64,000 nucleotides of DNA, from NCBI RefSeq assembly GCF_949987515.2, contig NC_082695.1:87626104-87690103 (forward strand), read 5' to 3'. Under the pieces are notes generated by a model. It worked only from the letters and a program-made list of their open reading frames with translations. It was not told the DNA's origin and did no database searches. Origin of the DNA: Delphinus delphis. Its lineage: Eukaryota; Chordata; Mammalia; Artiodactyla; Delphinidae. Below are positions 1 through 12,825 of the stretch, piece by piece (within the stretch, counting starts at the first letter, position 1; each line of letters starts with the position of its first letter). The position numbers and the translations under genes are program-made.

Positions 1-599
1 AAACAGTTATTTTCTTCATGGGACCCCTTCCCTTGGGGTCCTGCCAGCCACACAGTCTGTGCCTCTTGCTCTTCAGCACCTGATTTTATCACGAGGATGC
101 CCAGAAAACTGGCCGGAAGCAGGATGCCTGGGGCGGGGGTGTGGGCTCAGGTCCTGGGACCAAGGTGAGAGACCAAGAGTGAAGCAAAATCCCAGCTGTG
201 GGCACTGCAAGAAGCCACAGTAAGCCACCTAGGCAGAACGCTCCCAGTGAAGGTCCCAGCGGCATCTGAGAGCCGCAAGCCTGGGGGAGCGGCAGGACTG
301 TGTGGCCCCGGAGACTGCGTGTGCCCCTGGCCCCCACGTCCTCAAGCACCTCCCACCTCAGTGTCCTGAAAAGTGTACAATAAAAGCAGAGCTTGCGTGT
401 TCTGTGAAAATGCAAAAGCTTGCTTTTAAAATCAAGAGAGGAAGGGCAGTAAAACAATGAAAATTCACCAAATACAAGGTAAGGGAATCTCCTAGAACTG
501 AAGAGATCACATGGGCCACCCAGGAGAATGATGTATAAGAGATGCACAGCAACGCACACCATCACAGAGTGCCTGTCACCAGGGGTGACAAGAGGAGAC
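1..599. other. unassigned sequence, no gene recognised
   Basis: The sequence is mixed, with a GC-richer first 350 bases and an AT-richer second half. Open frames on the minus strand reach 170 codons, but the translation shows no domain, no family resemblance and no codon signature. I infer noncoding sequence. An old unrecognised repeat cannot be excluded. Confidence 0.5.
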
Positions 600-1395
600 A
601 TCCAGAGGAAGAAGGATGAAGGGCTGCCATGAAGTCAAATGTCTCTAAGGGAACAGCAGAAGCTAAAAGAATGTGGAGCAATCCTTCAGAATTCTCAAAG
701 AAAAATGATTGAAAGCTTAGAATTTTATACCCAGCTCAAACGAGCATAGGATGCTTCACTAAGCTCCTGTGCACCTGCAGGGTACACCCAAAAGGGAATG
801 AAATAGGGCTCTTAACCCAGAAGAGAGGCAAAGAGAATTCTCAACGAAACGGTACAAGAGAGTTCCAGAATCAGGATGGCTGCAGTGCAACAAGCCTGGT
901 GCCGGAGGTCAGAGGTCAGAAGAATAAATAATTAAAAAAATTTTATTTCAAAGGCACTGATGTGCCACAACCAGTTTGACCATATTGAGAAGACACACGG
1001 GCTTGTCAGAATGCGAGCGCTGCATTATTGATAAGTACGTGGAAAACTGAGGTAACGAAAAGATAATTACGATTTCCAGGAGTAAAAGATAGTTGCACAG
1101 AAAAGCAGCAGTACCGGGTGATTCAGGAGGGAATAAACATGTAGAACTGCATTACGATGTTCATGTTGATTTTGATGTAACAAAAGTATCATAGGAATGT
1201 GTTTGGAGGCTGAAGGGAAGGCATATGTGCTTTTGTGTTTGTGGGAAGATGTAAGACAACTAGAGTTTCTTCCTTCATAGAGTGTCGATTGATAATATCT
1301 AAACTACGAACACAGGACAGTGTAAGAATATCATTTAAATATAAGGAGGTAAAGATGAGATGAAACAGCTACTACACTATTTGAAAGTGGTTTCC
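600..1395 (+). repeat. old LINE-like remnant (L1M/HAL1-type 3' region)
   Basis: The motif around 716-740 (AGAATTTTATACCCAGC) followed by text at 835-905 resembles the end region of an ancient L1-lineage element as I recall it. The same motif order recurs at 41945-42010 in this window, so the two copies support each other as members of one dispersed family. It is heavily diverged and has no open frame. The family name (L1M or HAL1) is an inference and the boundaries are approximate. Confidence 0.35.
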
Positions 1396-1401
1396 TTTAG
1401 C

Positions 1402-1602
1402 TCAGAGGTTGGCACACTTTTCTGTGAAGAGCGAGATAGTAAACGTTGTAGACTTTGTGCCAAGCAGTCGATTCTGGCCCTAGAGCACGAAAGCAGCCGT
1501 AGCTAATGCCAAAAAGAACGGCCATCTCTGCTTTCCCAGAGAACACTGTTTGCAAAATCAGACAGTGGTCTGGACTTGGCCCTCGGGAGAGTTTGCTGAC
1601 CC
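1402..1602 (+). mobile_element. nonautonomous hAT-type DNA transposon (Charlie group)
   Basis: The copy runs from AGAGGTTGGCACACTTTTC through the recognisable core at 1430-1460 to GAGAGTTTGCTGACCC near 1602. These are the two ends of a common mammalian hAT-Charlie miniature element. It has about the full length of the family but is diverged. A second member lies at 21155-21345. I do not name the exact subfamily. Confidence 0.6.
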
Positions 1603-2270
1603 TTCCCCCGAGAGCCGTGAGAGGCGTGGGGAAAGGAGGCTGTGGGGTCTGCCCTGTTTTTATTATCGATCTTTAAAACTGTCAGAATTTTAAAAACATG
1701 CATATGTATTCCTTGGAGAACAAATAAAATCTAAATTCATTATTTAAAATTCATATGAGCTATTTTTCTTTGCCTGGACTGAAGGAAAAGAATATTTTGG
1801 ATTTAAAGAGCCCACCGTGCTCCAAGAAAATAGGACACCCAAGGTGCAGTCAGTGGACACACCTTACTTAAGCCAGGAAGGCCGAGGAAAAGCAAAGATT
1901 TCTGCAAGCCCCAGACCAGACAGCAGCAAATCATGGTCACTGGGGACCCCACTGGGGCTCGGGGCTCCCCAGATGCCTCAGGTACCAGAAGAGGATGCAG
2001 CAACCTCTACCAAGTTCTGGGAAGAAGGAGAGTAGGAATGGCACCACAGGCCATGAGGCTGCTCCAGCAGACACGAGATTCTCTGGGGAAGAGCGAGAGC
2101 CTGACAGTGTGATGGAAGGAGGTGGACACAGAACAGTCTGTCCAGCAGTAAACGTGGGGCTCAATGTGGAGGTGATTGAGACTGGAAACGGCTGGTAAAG
2201 GACAGACGGAGATGAACAGTGAATGAGTGCACTTAAAAAGCCAATACAAAATGATGAGAATGGACACACA
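1603..2270. other. unassigned sequence
   Basis: AT-rich up to about 1800 and more balanced afterwards. Overlapping open frames on both strands at 1800-2480 have no recognisable protein content. I see no repeat that I can name. Confidence 0.45.
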
Positions 2271-2272
2271 CA

Positions 2273-2445
2273 GAATAGAATGTGAGTGAGATCTGCATAA
2301 CATAATAGAATGCAATGTATGTAATGTAATGTAACAAAACATAATATATCGCATAATGTGATATAATATGATATAATGTAATATAACAAGACAATGTAAT
2401 AATATAATATATTGTATAATATAATATAATATTATAACCCCTGAA
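2273..2445. repeat. imperfect AT-rich simple repeat (ATAAT/TGTAA type)
   Basis: A run of short ATAAT, GTAAT and ATATAA words, poorly ordered, covers about 170 bases. It creates stop-poor minus-strand frames rich in Tyr, Ile and Leu that should not be read as a membrane protein. Confidence 0.75.
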
Positions 2446-4129
2446 GTTAGAAGATAGGAGAAATTTGAATGGGAAGTCATCTAAAAATGCTTGTTTCTTT
2501 ACTTCAAAACAAGGCAATCAATGTTCTGTATCATTTTGTTTTACTGTGTTTTGTAGTTTGTTTTCTCCTTTTTTTAATCCTTTCTTGTAGTGAAAATATT
2601 TACATGAATCTACTATATTCTTTGTCTTACTTCCTTTTATTTAAATTTATTCAAATAAAATTAATTTTTTCATTTATTAAAATATCTATGGCATCGTCTT
2701 ACTTTCATAAAAGCATCACCATTCATCTTTCTCTTTGTATCCAGGGAATGATATCTGGAATCATCACGAGTGTTTATAAAGTTTACTTCTGATTACAATT
2801 TTAAGTATTTTGTTATACTTATATGCTGTTATGCCTTATTTGAACTGTTTATAACTACGTGCGTGCATGCTTTCTATAAAAACAATAGGGTGTTTTCCTT
2901 AAGGAAACAGGAGACTGGAAGTAAATATATACATATATAAACAGTAGTTAGTTCTGGATGGTAGGGATTGAATGATTGTTATTTTCTTTTTTCTTATTAT
3001 TTTATACTTTCAGCATTATTTTTTTCACAAATTTTAATGAGAAAACTGTAAAAAGAAATCTATTGAATTTTCAGGACAGCAGAGCCTATACAAGTCCTTT
3101 AATTATATGTTATTCTGCATCTGGTAGATGTAATTTGAGCAAACAGCTTAGCAGAGACCAGAATAGCTGTTAGAGAGAAGCTGAATCCTTGTGCCTTTAT
3201 TCCCGCCCTATCTGCGTATAACCGGTTCAAGTTACAGATTAGAACCTTCTAGATTCTGAGACCAATTCTGATCATAAAAGGAACGCGTAAAGGAGCTTTG
3301 TATGAAGGTTGGCTCATTACTAAGTTCCATCCTTCTGCCCAGATCTGATTTCAAGCCCAGATATTTTCATCTTGGGTTTTGACTCATCATTCTACGTTCA
3401 CGTCACAGAATCGGTTATGCCCCGAGCCAAACGCTGGGTAAGTAGAACGTGGTTTTCGGGCCTGCAGGTCTGCATAGGAACTAGGTTCACGGCACAAACA
3501 AACACACAGCCTCCAGCGTGGGGCCCGTCTTCCTGCCAACTCTGGAACCCCTGCCTGTGCACGCAGCCCAGTCCACAGCCGCTACCCTGCTGGATTCAGT
3601 GCTGCCTCCAGGTTATGGAGTTCATCAGCTCAATGTCTGCATGGACTATTTTGCATTTGGACTTGGCGTTGTTCTTAAACCCTGTGCTGGATTCAGATCT
3701 TAAACCCTGTGCTGCTCCAGCTTCAGAAATCATCCTCGGGTGTTAGTGCTTGAACCTCCCCCGAGTCTTGTTAGCACGATTCCCAGGGATGGGGGGCAAG
3801 CTGCTTGGTTTCCGTGGCCCTGAGCTGAGGGGTGAGCAGACCAGACCTCTGGGATGAAGAGCCTGAGAGTGGTAGTGAGGGATGGTGCCAACCATGCAGG
3901 CGGCAGACTGGGTTCTAGCAGCCACGAAGCACCACCTGTGACTCCAGAAAAGGTTCTTATAAACAGTAACTAGAAAGGACAAGAAAGAGGTAGTCTTGGG
4001 ACTGTCTCGAGGAGGACATTCCAATGTCGCTTCTTCTAGCATGGCTCACCCAGACCACACGGGTCCTCTCATTCTGTGCTCTCGGCCCACGTTCTGGTTC
4101 ATGCACTTGCTGAAACTTAAAATCCTTTT
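2446..4129. other. unassigned, mostly AT-rich sequence
   Basis: Very T/A-rich from 2480 to 3120, then more balanced. No gene is recognised. Frames at 2469-2792 and 3372-3746 are low-complexity or Cys/Pro-rich translations without family resemblance. Old LINE remnants are possible in the AT-rich part but I cannot support one. Confidence 0.45.
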
Positions 4130-4262
4130 AAACTTTTGTCATATTTGTCCACAACATAAGGACTTTGTCTATGTTGTTCATCATCCAATCCTCAGGATCT
4201 TGCACGAGGCTGGTACAGGGTCTCTGTTCAGTAGACACCCGTTGCATTGTAGAATGAAATAA
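4130..4262 (+). repeat. L2 LINE 3' end remnant
   Basis: Text at 4155-4262 aligns by eye with the L2 3' end: the TTTGTCTATGTTGTTCATCATC stretch (partly conserved), then AGGATCTTGCAC, then a GTAGAATGAAAT ending in place of the consensus GAATGAATGA. It is short, diverged and noncoding. Confidence 0.5.
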
Positions 4263-7200
4263 TTAAGGAAGAATATAATTAACACCCTGTGGAACTTCTA
4301 CAGATGACAGTTCACGAGATGCCGGACTATTGCAAGTGGGGTCTGGAAAGAAAGCAGGCAAGAGAGAGGCGTCAGCGTTCTTAACAAGCTCCAGAATTAT
4401 CTTGTTTTGATCTTGTCTTATTTTTAAATGACTGACCATTGGATAAAGCTTACATCTAAGATATCTAATCAGTGCCCAGCCAGACCAACTGAAAATAAAA
4501 TGCATAATTTTGGAATGGCAGTACCTAAAATCTTGCCAGTTTAACGGGGGCTCATGGAGAGAAAGCATCATCATGACGTGGAAGATTGTGGAGAAAAGCA
4601 AAAATCCCAGCCTGGAGTCCAGACCTGCCGAGTTAGAAGTCTCATTTCAACAACATCTGCAGGTGGTCCGTAGGTGTGCTGACGTTTGGGAAACCTCAGC
4701 CTGGGCTCTGGTTGTTGGCGGCCATCAGCCCCTTGTTGTAGGGACTCTGTCCTGGTTGCTTCTCATCCTCCAGCCTTGATGTCACCTGGCATGTAGTGGT
4801 CCCTCTGCAGGCATCTTTGGGATGAGTGACGCAGCTCTCTGCATCCCGCACGGGGCATCTCCCATGACATCCGTCTCTCGTGAGCCTTCACCGCTGTCCT
4901 CCCACGTGGCTCAGTGTTAAATCAGACGCAACATAAAGTCTGCTCGCCCCTGGGCTATTTTGACTGTTTATAACTGCGTTCCCAGTCTCTATGCATTGAT
5001 GGACCTATCACTACACCCAACAAATACTGTGGAGCAGCAAATTTGTTTGATAACAAGCGATTATATACAGCGATTACAGGCTAAGGTTTTTGTTCCCGTT
5101 GTATAAATCCAGAAAACGCGTGGGGACTGTATATCGTGAAGTATGTTTCCTGGTCTTTACTATGGATGGGTTTCTACCGTGGCCTTGCTGCTTGGCCTCC
5201 GTTAGTTTTGCATGAGGAGTCAATTAGATGTTATAGGTGAGGCAAACGTATTTCACAGACTTAAAAACCATCCCAGGTGCACAAGAAATAAGATTGATAT
5301 CCAACTCCATCTTTTAGTCAAGGCTTGATTGTTCTTTTATATAAATATTTTGCATTCTGCAGGGATTCTGATGGTTGTCGTGGCTGTTTTTAATTCTAAT
5401 TGAATTAGAAGCACAGGGGGATCAACCCCTCTCGCTGGCTCCGCATGGAAGACCACTCATGGGATGAACAGAGGGACACGGACCCAGCAGGATGGTTCCA
5501 GAAGGTCTAGGGACCGCAAGCGAATGAGTGAGAGGGCTTGAGAGCAACACTCATTGACAGAGTTCCACCCTAAGAATGGAACCAACCAAGTGGGGAGTGA
5601 GAAATTCATTTTCTGACAGGGGTGTCACCAGCAGCGTCAGGAGCCCATGACAGCAAATCCATAGCTGGGTAAAAACCTGACAGGGTGGAAAACAAGGGCC
5701 ACGGAGGCTGGTCTCTCCCACTCAGCCGTCCAGGACGTCATTTCACAGCAATTATTGCCGCAGCTGGTTCTACCGACTGTGGGCCTCGCGGCCTTCCCTC
5801 GTTACTGGCCTCACACGAGAAACCAAACCCACGTAAGGGCGAGTAGGGCTTGTCGGTGAACTGCAGAAATTACCTGTGTCTTCTCTGCAGAGCGGAGAGG
5901 GCAGCGAGCTCAGGCCCGAGCACCTGCGTGACGCTGGCTGTGTAGAGGCTGCCGTGCAGCCAGCATCCCAGCCTTTCCCAAACATGCAGCATCCCTGTTG
6001 CTCACAGTGACTGCACCTCGCATTCCGGAGACACCAGAGATCAAACAAGCCACGCCTGCAGCGAGAAGCATGAGGGAATGAAGATGCTCTCACGCTCCGG
6101 CTTCCGGCCGCTTGTTGTTCCCGTGTTCACTGCACTCTGTGGACCCGAGTGACGAGGGTCCCATTTCCAGCACAGCATGGAGTGGGTGATCTCCTCAACT
6201 GTAAAATGAAGCCGTAAGAGCACAGCATGAAAATGTATTAGCAACAGTTAGATAAGGGGACCTCAGCAAGGCGTACACGCTTTCAATTGGTAAAATAATG
6301 TCTGTACAAATTGTTTTTGGTACATTAAGTACCTTTCACAGCCAAAATTAAAAAAGAAAAAAGAACAAGAAGAAAAAAAAAACACACACACAAAATGACA
6401 CAGAGACACAGAGCACTACACACAAAAGGCAGAAGCAGTTTGTTCTCCGGCAAAGTCATTTCATGCAGAATTTTTTTATTGAACTTGTTTCTCTCGTTGA
6501 CAGAGCTGGTGTACAATGACAAATGACAATGTGCCAGGCGGCTTGTCAGCCCGTGCTGGGGGAAATCTCACACAAACTCCTCTATAATCATAATAAGCCT
6601 GCGTTCCTTACAACACAAGGTGTTTTAGCTCCTGCGTGCAGTGCCCGAGCAATGTGGCCTTAAATAGCAGCGAGGTGAAGCCGAGAAGAGATTTACACGC
6701 GCACACAGAGCCAGCAGCTGTTTACTGGCCGTGACACGCTGTCAAGGAAACAAGGGTTATGAAAAATGATCAGCCTCTACGCAGCGAAACCTATGGATGT
6801 CAAGGGTTTGGGCTTCTGGGGTTCTGGGCCGACGTCAGTGATTGGTATGGAAAACGAGGAATACGCTAACGGACCCTAAACTCATTAGAGTCATGAGGAC
6901 GCCTGCGAACAGAACTGATGGAGACATTACTTTTGAACGTTGCCCAGTTTGAAGGGAAGATTAATCACAGTCAGAGATCTTAGATGACGTAAAAATAAGA
7001 AGCTAACGGATCCTGAAGACAGAGGGCTCACCTTGACCAAAGGTCACGGGCAGCCCAGCTCTCGCGTGGGTCTCAGCCTCCCTAGACCCTGCCCGTGATG
7101 GCGGCCGCGGCATCGGGAGCTAACTTCATGTGCTGTGTGCGCACATCCCAGCCAGGCCTTGCCCAGGACGCACACGTTCAAACAGAGACAGTCTGACACC

Positions 7201-10200
7201 TACACACACGGTGGCAGAATCCTCCTGAGAAACACCCCAGTTACGATCACAGTGTGGTTTTCCCCAAACTACAAGGTAAAACAAGAAATCAGTATCTGTG
7301 ATGGAAACATGAGGAAAGAAGCGAAGAGGCCAAGGAAGGAAGGTTTCCCGCAGTTCCTGCGTTTTGGTGAGCAAAGCCAGCTGTAAAGCAGTCACAGATC
7401 CTGCTGCAAGTCAGGAAACTTGCATCATCGTCTTCACTCCGAGACTAAAGGGCAAAGCAGGACCAAGGGCCTGTGGGGCCTCAAGTTTTCTCATCAGAAA
7501 AATGAGCCAGATTCAGCATCGTCCGGATTAAGCAACCCTGAGGCCAAACTCTGATACAAGCTGTACCTCTCAAGGGCACAGTGCTTCTAGAGATCAGAAC
7601 ACACCAATCCGGAGATACCTTTGTTCTCCGGTCTATCAATCAATGGGGAGATTCACCCCTTTTTCTCTGTCACGTAAAATGGAACCATCATCCCGGGGTT
7701 CCTTGTTAGCTCCTCAGCCCCGGGGTGTAGACAGATGAACAAGGATATGTTTGTCTCAGAAACACGGGTCCCCAGAGCCCCAAGGGCAAGGGCCCCACAA
7801 GTACCTAGATAGGGGACCTGACCGAGTCCCCTACACCTGCCTGGAGGAGTGGTCATGGCACCGTCATTCCCATGCTCCATGGTGTGGGAGCAGCGGGCAC
7901 TGGCCAGGTGATGGTCAAGGGCAGGCACACTCTCCTCTGTGCCCGTGGCAGGGAACCCTGGCTCTTCCTCTCTGGCGTGAGGGACGGGCCCCAGGAGGCC
8001 TGGGAGAGTGGGCTGTGCATCATCAATGGGAAGGCACCCCACCAGGACCCTGAGACCTAGGGCTGCCTCCCGGCGCGTCTGCGTGTCCCTCCTGTGCAGT
8101 CAGTGTGGCCAGTTTAACTAGCCTGACACCCCACACACAGCTTAATACAAACCTTCTCACTTGCAAACGGGGGTGTCAAAGCTGGTCAACACACCAGGCG
8201 AAAAACCACGGCCGCGAAAAGCCCAGAATTAGCTAAAACAAATTAACTAATAATTTAATTGTAAATTACAAGTAAATCACAATCGCTTTCCCAAGGCTAA
8301 GCTAGGCCCCCAGTATACACTCACAGAAATTTTGTATTGAACATGCACCAAAATCTTAATCTGAGAAATTTGAAACTGTAAAGATGTCTGTGTTGGTAAA
8401 CAGCAAGGAATGAAAGTCTACGTGGAGAAAATATGGGGCAAAATGTCAACGTTCAAAGAAAAAGCCAGCACGTGGTCTAAAGGACAGTCAGAATCACCAA
8501 CTTCCTGTGGACACTCCCCAACAATATTCAGGTTCATTATGTTTACATTATGAATCTTTCATTGGTTCTCAAGACATTGTTTTTAGCAGGTAAACACTAC
8601 GGGGAAAAACCACTGTTGTTTAATCTTTTCTACAAAGGAGCTCTGAAATTATCCACTTCCAAGAGTCTCTTCGACAGAATCTGACACGTTCCCATTATTA
8701 GTTTTAACTATAATTACTAATGTTCTGACCTAACCTTGAAAAGAATCTGAAAACAATGGAAAAGAGGCTTGATGTGAACTGAAGTCCTTTTTAGAAGAGA
8801 GATTATTCCTAAAGCCCCGTAGCTGAGTTTGTCGGTCTTTTAAGGATAACTTTCTTCTTTGTAACGTGGCTCCCCCAGGCAGGGGAATTCATCCAAGACT
8901 GAACTTCCCTTAAAAATGCTTAAAGTGTTACCTAAAAATAAGCTTACATGAAGGCAATCGTTATAAGCGGCTCCTAATGTGAAAGCCGGAAGACTCTTGC
9001 ACCTTTTTTGTTTGCGCATGAGGTCTGCAAAATATAGTTCTCCCAAATAAATTAACTCCAGCAAGCATTTGAAACTTTGTATTTTAATGTTAAGATAAAA
9101 TGGGAAACAGCTTATAAATGCATGGAAAATCAATAGGTTGACAAGTAGATCTTTTAATCCAAAGAATACGAAATCCATGCCTGTGCCGATAGTTTATTCT
9201 ATAGAAATAGTTATTGTTTATTCTCAGAAACCATATTGACGAACCAGCCAGTCTACGCGTTTATTTGTCCACGAGGCTTCTTATTTTCCATTTATGTGTT
9301 ATTTCTGATGAGTATACTTCTCTTTGGCATACAGAATCTCATGTTTGGAAGAGGTAGGATATGAAAGGAATTTTTCAGAAAAGGAGAAAACAAGAAAAAG
9401 AGAGAAGAATCTGTCCTGGGCATGTTGCTTCTGATGAGAATTACTTCTTTGCTCTCAGATTTTACAGTTACTGAACATTTCACGCTCTATTCTAATAAAA
9501 CCGTGGATAAATCACCCTTAAGAAGAGAAAGAAAATAGCCTAACTAGAATAGCATGAACTAACGTTTTTAATACAGCTCTTTGAGGCTGCAGTGATACAA
9601 ATGTGTGAGCGTAATGGGCATGACAATATCAATTTGCGTGTAAATAAATCTACTTAAAGGAAGAATTTTAAAGATATCAATACATTACGGAAATGTTAAC
9701 ACAAATCAATGAGCTTCTTAATGCAAGAAATTCTATGAAACATATTGATATTTAATTGGTTAGACTCTAGAGTTGCAAATTTAAAATTTTAAATTATACT
9801 ATCTATGAAAAGATACCTATACTAGAAATGCATTATGATTTCTCTCAGTTTTCTGGGATCTCAAGATATTATGTTTTGTCAAAGCAGAGTAGCTTATTTT
9901 GTAAATGAGCTAATTCTGAGATTTAAAGTAGGTACACCGTTTCAAATATTGTATTTGTATTTTAACAGCAAAAGAAAACCAGTATCTACTTCTTTTAGAA
10001 ATCTATAAAAGTATTCTCCTGTATGCCTGAAACCTATAAACGCATCCTCTCATTTCATGAAGCATGTCTCTGTGCTTTCATTTTGGACCCATTTTATACA
10101 GTGACAACCTTCCCGGGACAGCCACCTGGACACCTCAGCCACGAATGTGTTCTGTGTTTTAGCAAAACATCTGCTCGTGATTCTGGTGAAGCAGCACATC

Positions 10201-11531
10201 AGTCAATCATTCAGATGCTTTAAATTCTTTACGGCAATTGACACAGACCTGGGATGTCAACTGAAACACGCTTCCAAAACTTATGACACGGCCCAGTTCT
10301 CTGGTCTGCAAATTGAGGCTCAAGATATGTATTCGTAGGACTTCAGCTCATCGATTTTTTGCTAGAGTTGGACATCTCTTCTACGAGATGAGAGCTGGGA
10401 AGAGCCTTCCTCATTTACGCCCCGGGGCACCCTGTGCAGCCCTCAGGCTGGAAGAACCTTCAGGACTGTCCAGGCAGCGAGCGTAGGCTGTTGATGACAG
10501 AGATCACAACCGTGGTCCAGACTGGGCAGAAGTGGGTCCATTATCCTCTTTCAGATGGAAAGTTTGGGCCAAGGCAGAGAAAGCCACGAGTGCAGAGCCA
10601 TGAATTTCTAGAAAAGGTATTGGTGTTGGGACAACTGTCTATAAAGAGCAACTCAGTTGCTTGTTTTCAAGGTCAACCTTTTCAAAATCCATTTTCAATT
10701 GTCTAGTGTTTCCATTTAAAACTGAAATCCACAAACACAGAGCCACTTTTCTGTCTCTTGTGAACACATCCTTTACAGCCTTGGGATGTGAGTGGGAAAA
10801 CCATGGTCCTCTGACTCCAAGGCCAGTCCCTCACTCTCCCTGGGGGCACAGTCAGCAGGAAGCCAGCAGGGTCCCCTCCCCGGGTGCCCAGCATCAGCTG
10901 GAAGCAGAGGAAGGTAGCTGGATGGGCCATGTGTGTACTTAACTATATAGCAGAACTGAGCATTAACACTAAAAGTTAGCAAAGGTGTCTTGTGTAAGTA
11001 AACGGAATCCCAATGTTTCTGGACCAGAGTAACTCTCAGCGTTAGCTGTCAGGGTCTGGACAGAGGGGAAGCCAACGGTTTTGATGTTTTCGTTACCGTT
11101 GTTGCTTTTGTTCAGGTTTATGAATTTTTGTTCCATTTCTAAAGGGATGGAGGGGTCAAGAGCAGGTCCTTGGTTCAGGTAGGCCATAACCAGTTTGCTC
11201 CTTGCTGACCTACTTAGCTGTCCCAGCCTCACTTTTCCCCATCTGTAGCATTGGGTGATGGGATGCCTGCCTAGTGGGACGGCTCTGTGATCGATGGGCC
11301 AAATGGAGTCTGCAGCTGCACACGCTCAAAGCATTGGCCGTTAGGGTCACTAAACCACGTTGTCTAGAAGGCGTTGCATTAGACCTGGTGGATGTCTGCC
11401 CTTGACCTGCCTACACGTGCTCCCTAACAGCCTGCTTGCGGCCCCTCCATCTGTGGGCCAGTTAATGCAGGCGCAGCGGTATTCCATCTCTGATGGCAGA
11501 CAGTAAGTTTTGCCAACACAGAAGGATATCA
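4263..11531. other. about 7.3 kb without a recognised gene
   Basis: Mostly single-copy-looking sequence. It contains an A-rich and CA tract at 6340-6410 and AT-rich blocks at 8200-10000. A small palindrome lies at 5394-5410 (TTCTAATT on each side of a central G). Frames such as 7135-7386, 7653-8042 and 10023-10223 show no domains. Scattered very old repeats are likely but not identifiable by eye. I see no promoter-like CpG cluster. Confidence 0.45.
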
Positions 11532-11683
11532 GGGAACTATATCCAATTTCCTGGGATAAACCATAATGGAAAAGAATAGGAAAAAAGAATGTATGTACGT
11601 GTATAACTGACTCACTTTGCTGTACAGAAGAGACTGGCACACATTGTAAATCAACTATACTTCAATTAAAAAAAAAAGAAGGG
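11532..11683 (+). mobile_element. LINE-1 3' end fragment with A tail
   Basis: The stretch starts at GGGAACTATATCC and passes through ATAAACCATAATGGAAAAG, CACTTTGCTGTACAG and TGTAAATCAACTATACTTCA to an A-rich tail at 11668-11682. These blocks in this order are the 3' UTR end of cetartiodactyl LINE-1, the same as in the copy at 31118-31558. Only about 150 bases remain. It is immediately followed by a LINE-1 5' UTR. Confidence 0.8.
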
Positions 11684-11684
11684 G

Positions 11685-12015
11685 GGACCTTCAAGATGGT
11701 GGAGGAGTAAGACGTGGAGATCACCTTCCTCCCCACAAATACATCAGAAATACATCCACACGAGGAACAACTCCTAGAGAACACCTACTGAACGCTGGCA
11801 GAAGACCTCAGACCTCCCAAAAGGCAAGAAAGTCCCCACGTACCTGGGTAGGGCAAAAGAAAAAAGAATAAACAGAGGCAAAAGAATAGGGATGGGACCT
11901 GCACCAGTGGGAGGGAGTCATGAAGGAGGAAAAGTTTCCACACACTAGGAAGCCCCTTCGTGGGCGGAGACTGCGGGTGGCGGAGGGGGGAAGCTTCGGA
12001 GCCACGGAGAAGAGC
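11685..12015 (+). mobile_element. orphan LINE-1 5' UTR fragment (promoter end)
   Basis: The fragment starts GGGGGGACCTTCAAGATGG and continues through ATACATCAGAAATACATCC, AAAGTTTCCACACACTAGG and GAAGCTTCGGAGCCACGG to 12015. I recognise this as the start of the young cetacean/cetartiodactyl LINE-1 5' UTR. CAAGATGG at 11693-11700 matches the core of the YY1 site that positions L1 transcription. The match stops abruptly after GAGAAGAGC. The rest of the 5' UTR and both ORFs are absent. This is unusual, because L1 copies normally lose the 5' end and keep the 3' end. It could retain some promoter activity, which is an inference. Confidence 0.75.
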
Positions 12016-12825
12016 TGAGTCCATCTGACAGGTTTCTGGGCTCATCACGCTGGACAAAGGGCCTCATCTCACACTTTCCTCCCGTGCTGTCCGTCCTATG
12101 CCCGTCGCTGTCTCAGGTCTATGATGCAGTCACTGGGAAGCTTGCAAACCTCCCAGGAGCAATGTCATGCTCTACTCATCTCTGCCTCTCCCTCCCTCCC
12201 CGGTACAGGCCTCACACACAGTGTGTTCTTAGCATCTTGAATTAATTTAAGTCATCAATGTATCTACACCGCAAAGGGTTGATCTCTGGGCCACTTTGGT
12301 AGTTTCCTTACATGTACACGTATGCATTTGGAAGGGCACATTCCCTTAAAGGACAGAAAAACTCATCACGGTTCCTACATTGACTTCTACCAGCTTGACC
12401 TGTGGTGGAGGGACCACCTGGTGGTCCTTGAGAGGGAAAAGCCCTGAAGTGCACCAATGATGCTCCCCTCAGGGGTGCTTATCCTCAGTGAGCCTCGTCA
12501 TCAGTGACGTTGCAGGGAAGTCCACGATCCTCTGCATGGCATAGAGGTCCCGGTGTTTCTCCGCAGACATATATTTAACACCTAGGAAACCAGTTTAGAT
12601 GCAATACTCAGTGGCTAGGTGTTGAAGATTTGCTTTGCACAGAATTCTTGATGCTGGTCCTTACCAATCCCCCCAGGACTGTGCAGACTGCTGCTGCGAT
12701 TGTGTTTGTGATCCTGGAACAGCCCCTTTCCCAGCTGGGGTGTGAACATTGAAGATTCAGGGCTGCATTGGGATAGTTCCCAGATGCTGGTTCCCTTTTG
12801 GGGCTGTGTGGATGCATAACTATTT
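12016..12825. other. unassigned sequence
   Basis: No gene or nameable repeat. A 17-nt palindrome lies at 12411-12427 (GGACCACC arms). Read on the minus strand, 12470-12575 gives a short plausible-looking peptide that ends at a stop. It is too short to call. Confidence 0.4.

Noticed and set aside
2007..2517. Minus-strand Tyr/Ile-rich frames resembling a membrane protein
   Set aside because: Translation of an AT-rich simple repeat.
12500..12525. CAGGGAAGTCC motif suggesting another antisense SINE end
   Set aside because: Only the terminal word matches; no SINE body or tail is nearby.
12470..12575. Minus-strand reading of about 34 codons starting MSAEKHRDLYAMQ
   Set aside because: Looks protein-like, but it is very short, ends at a stop and matches nothing I recognise; a pseudogene scrap cannot be excluded without a protein search.
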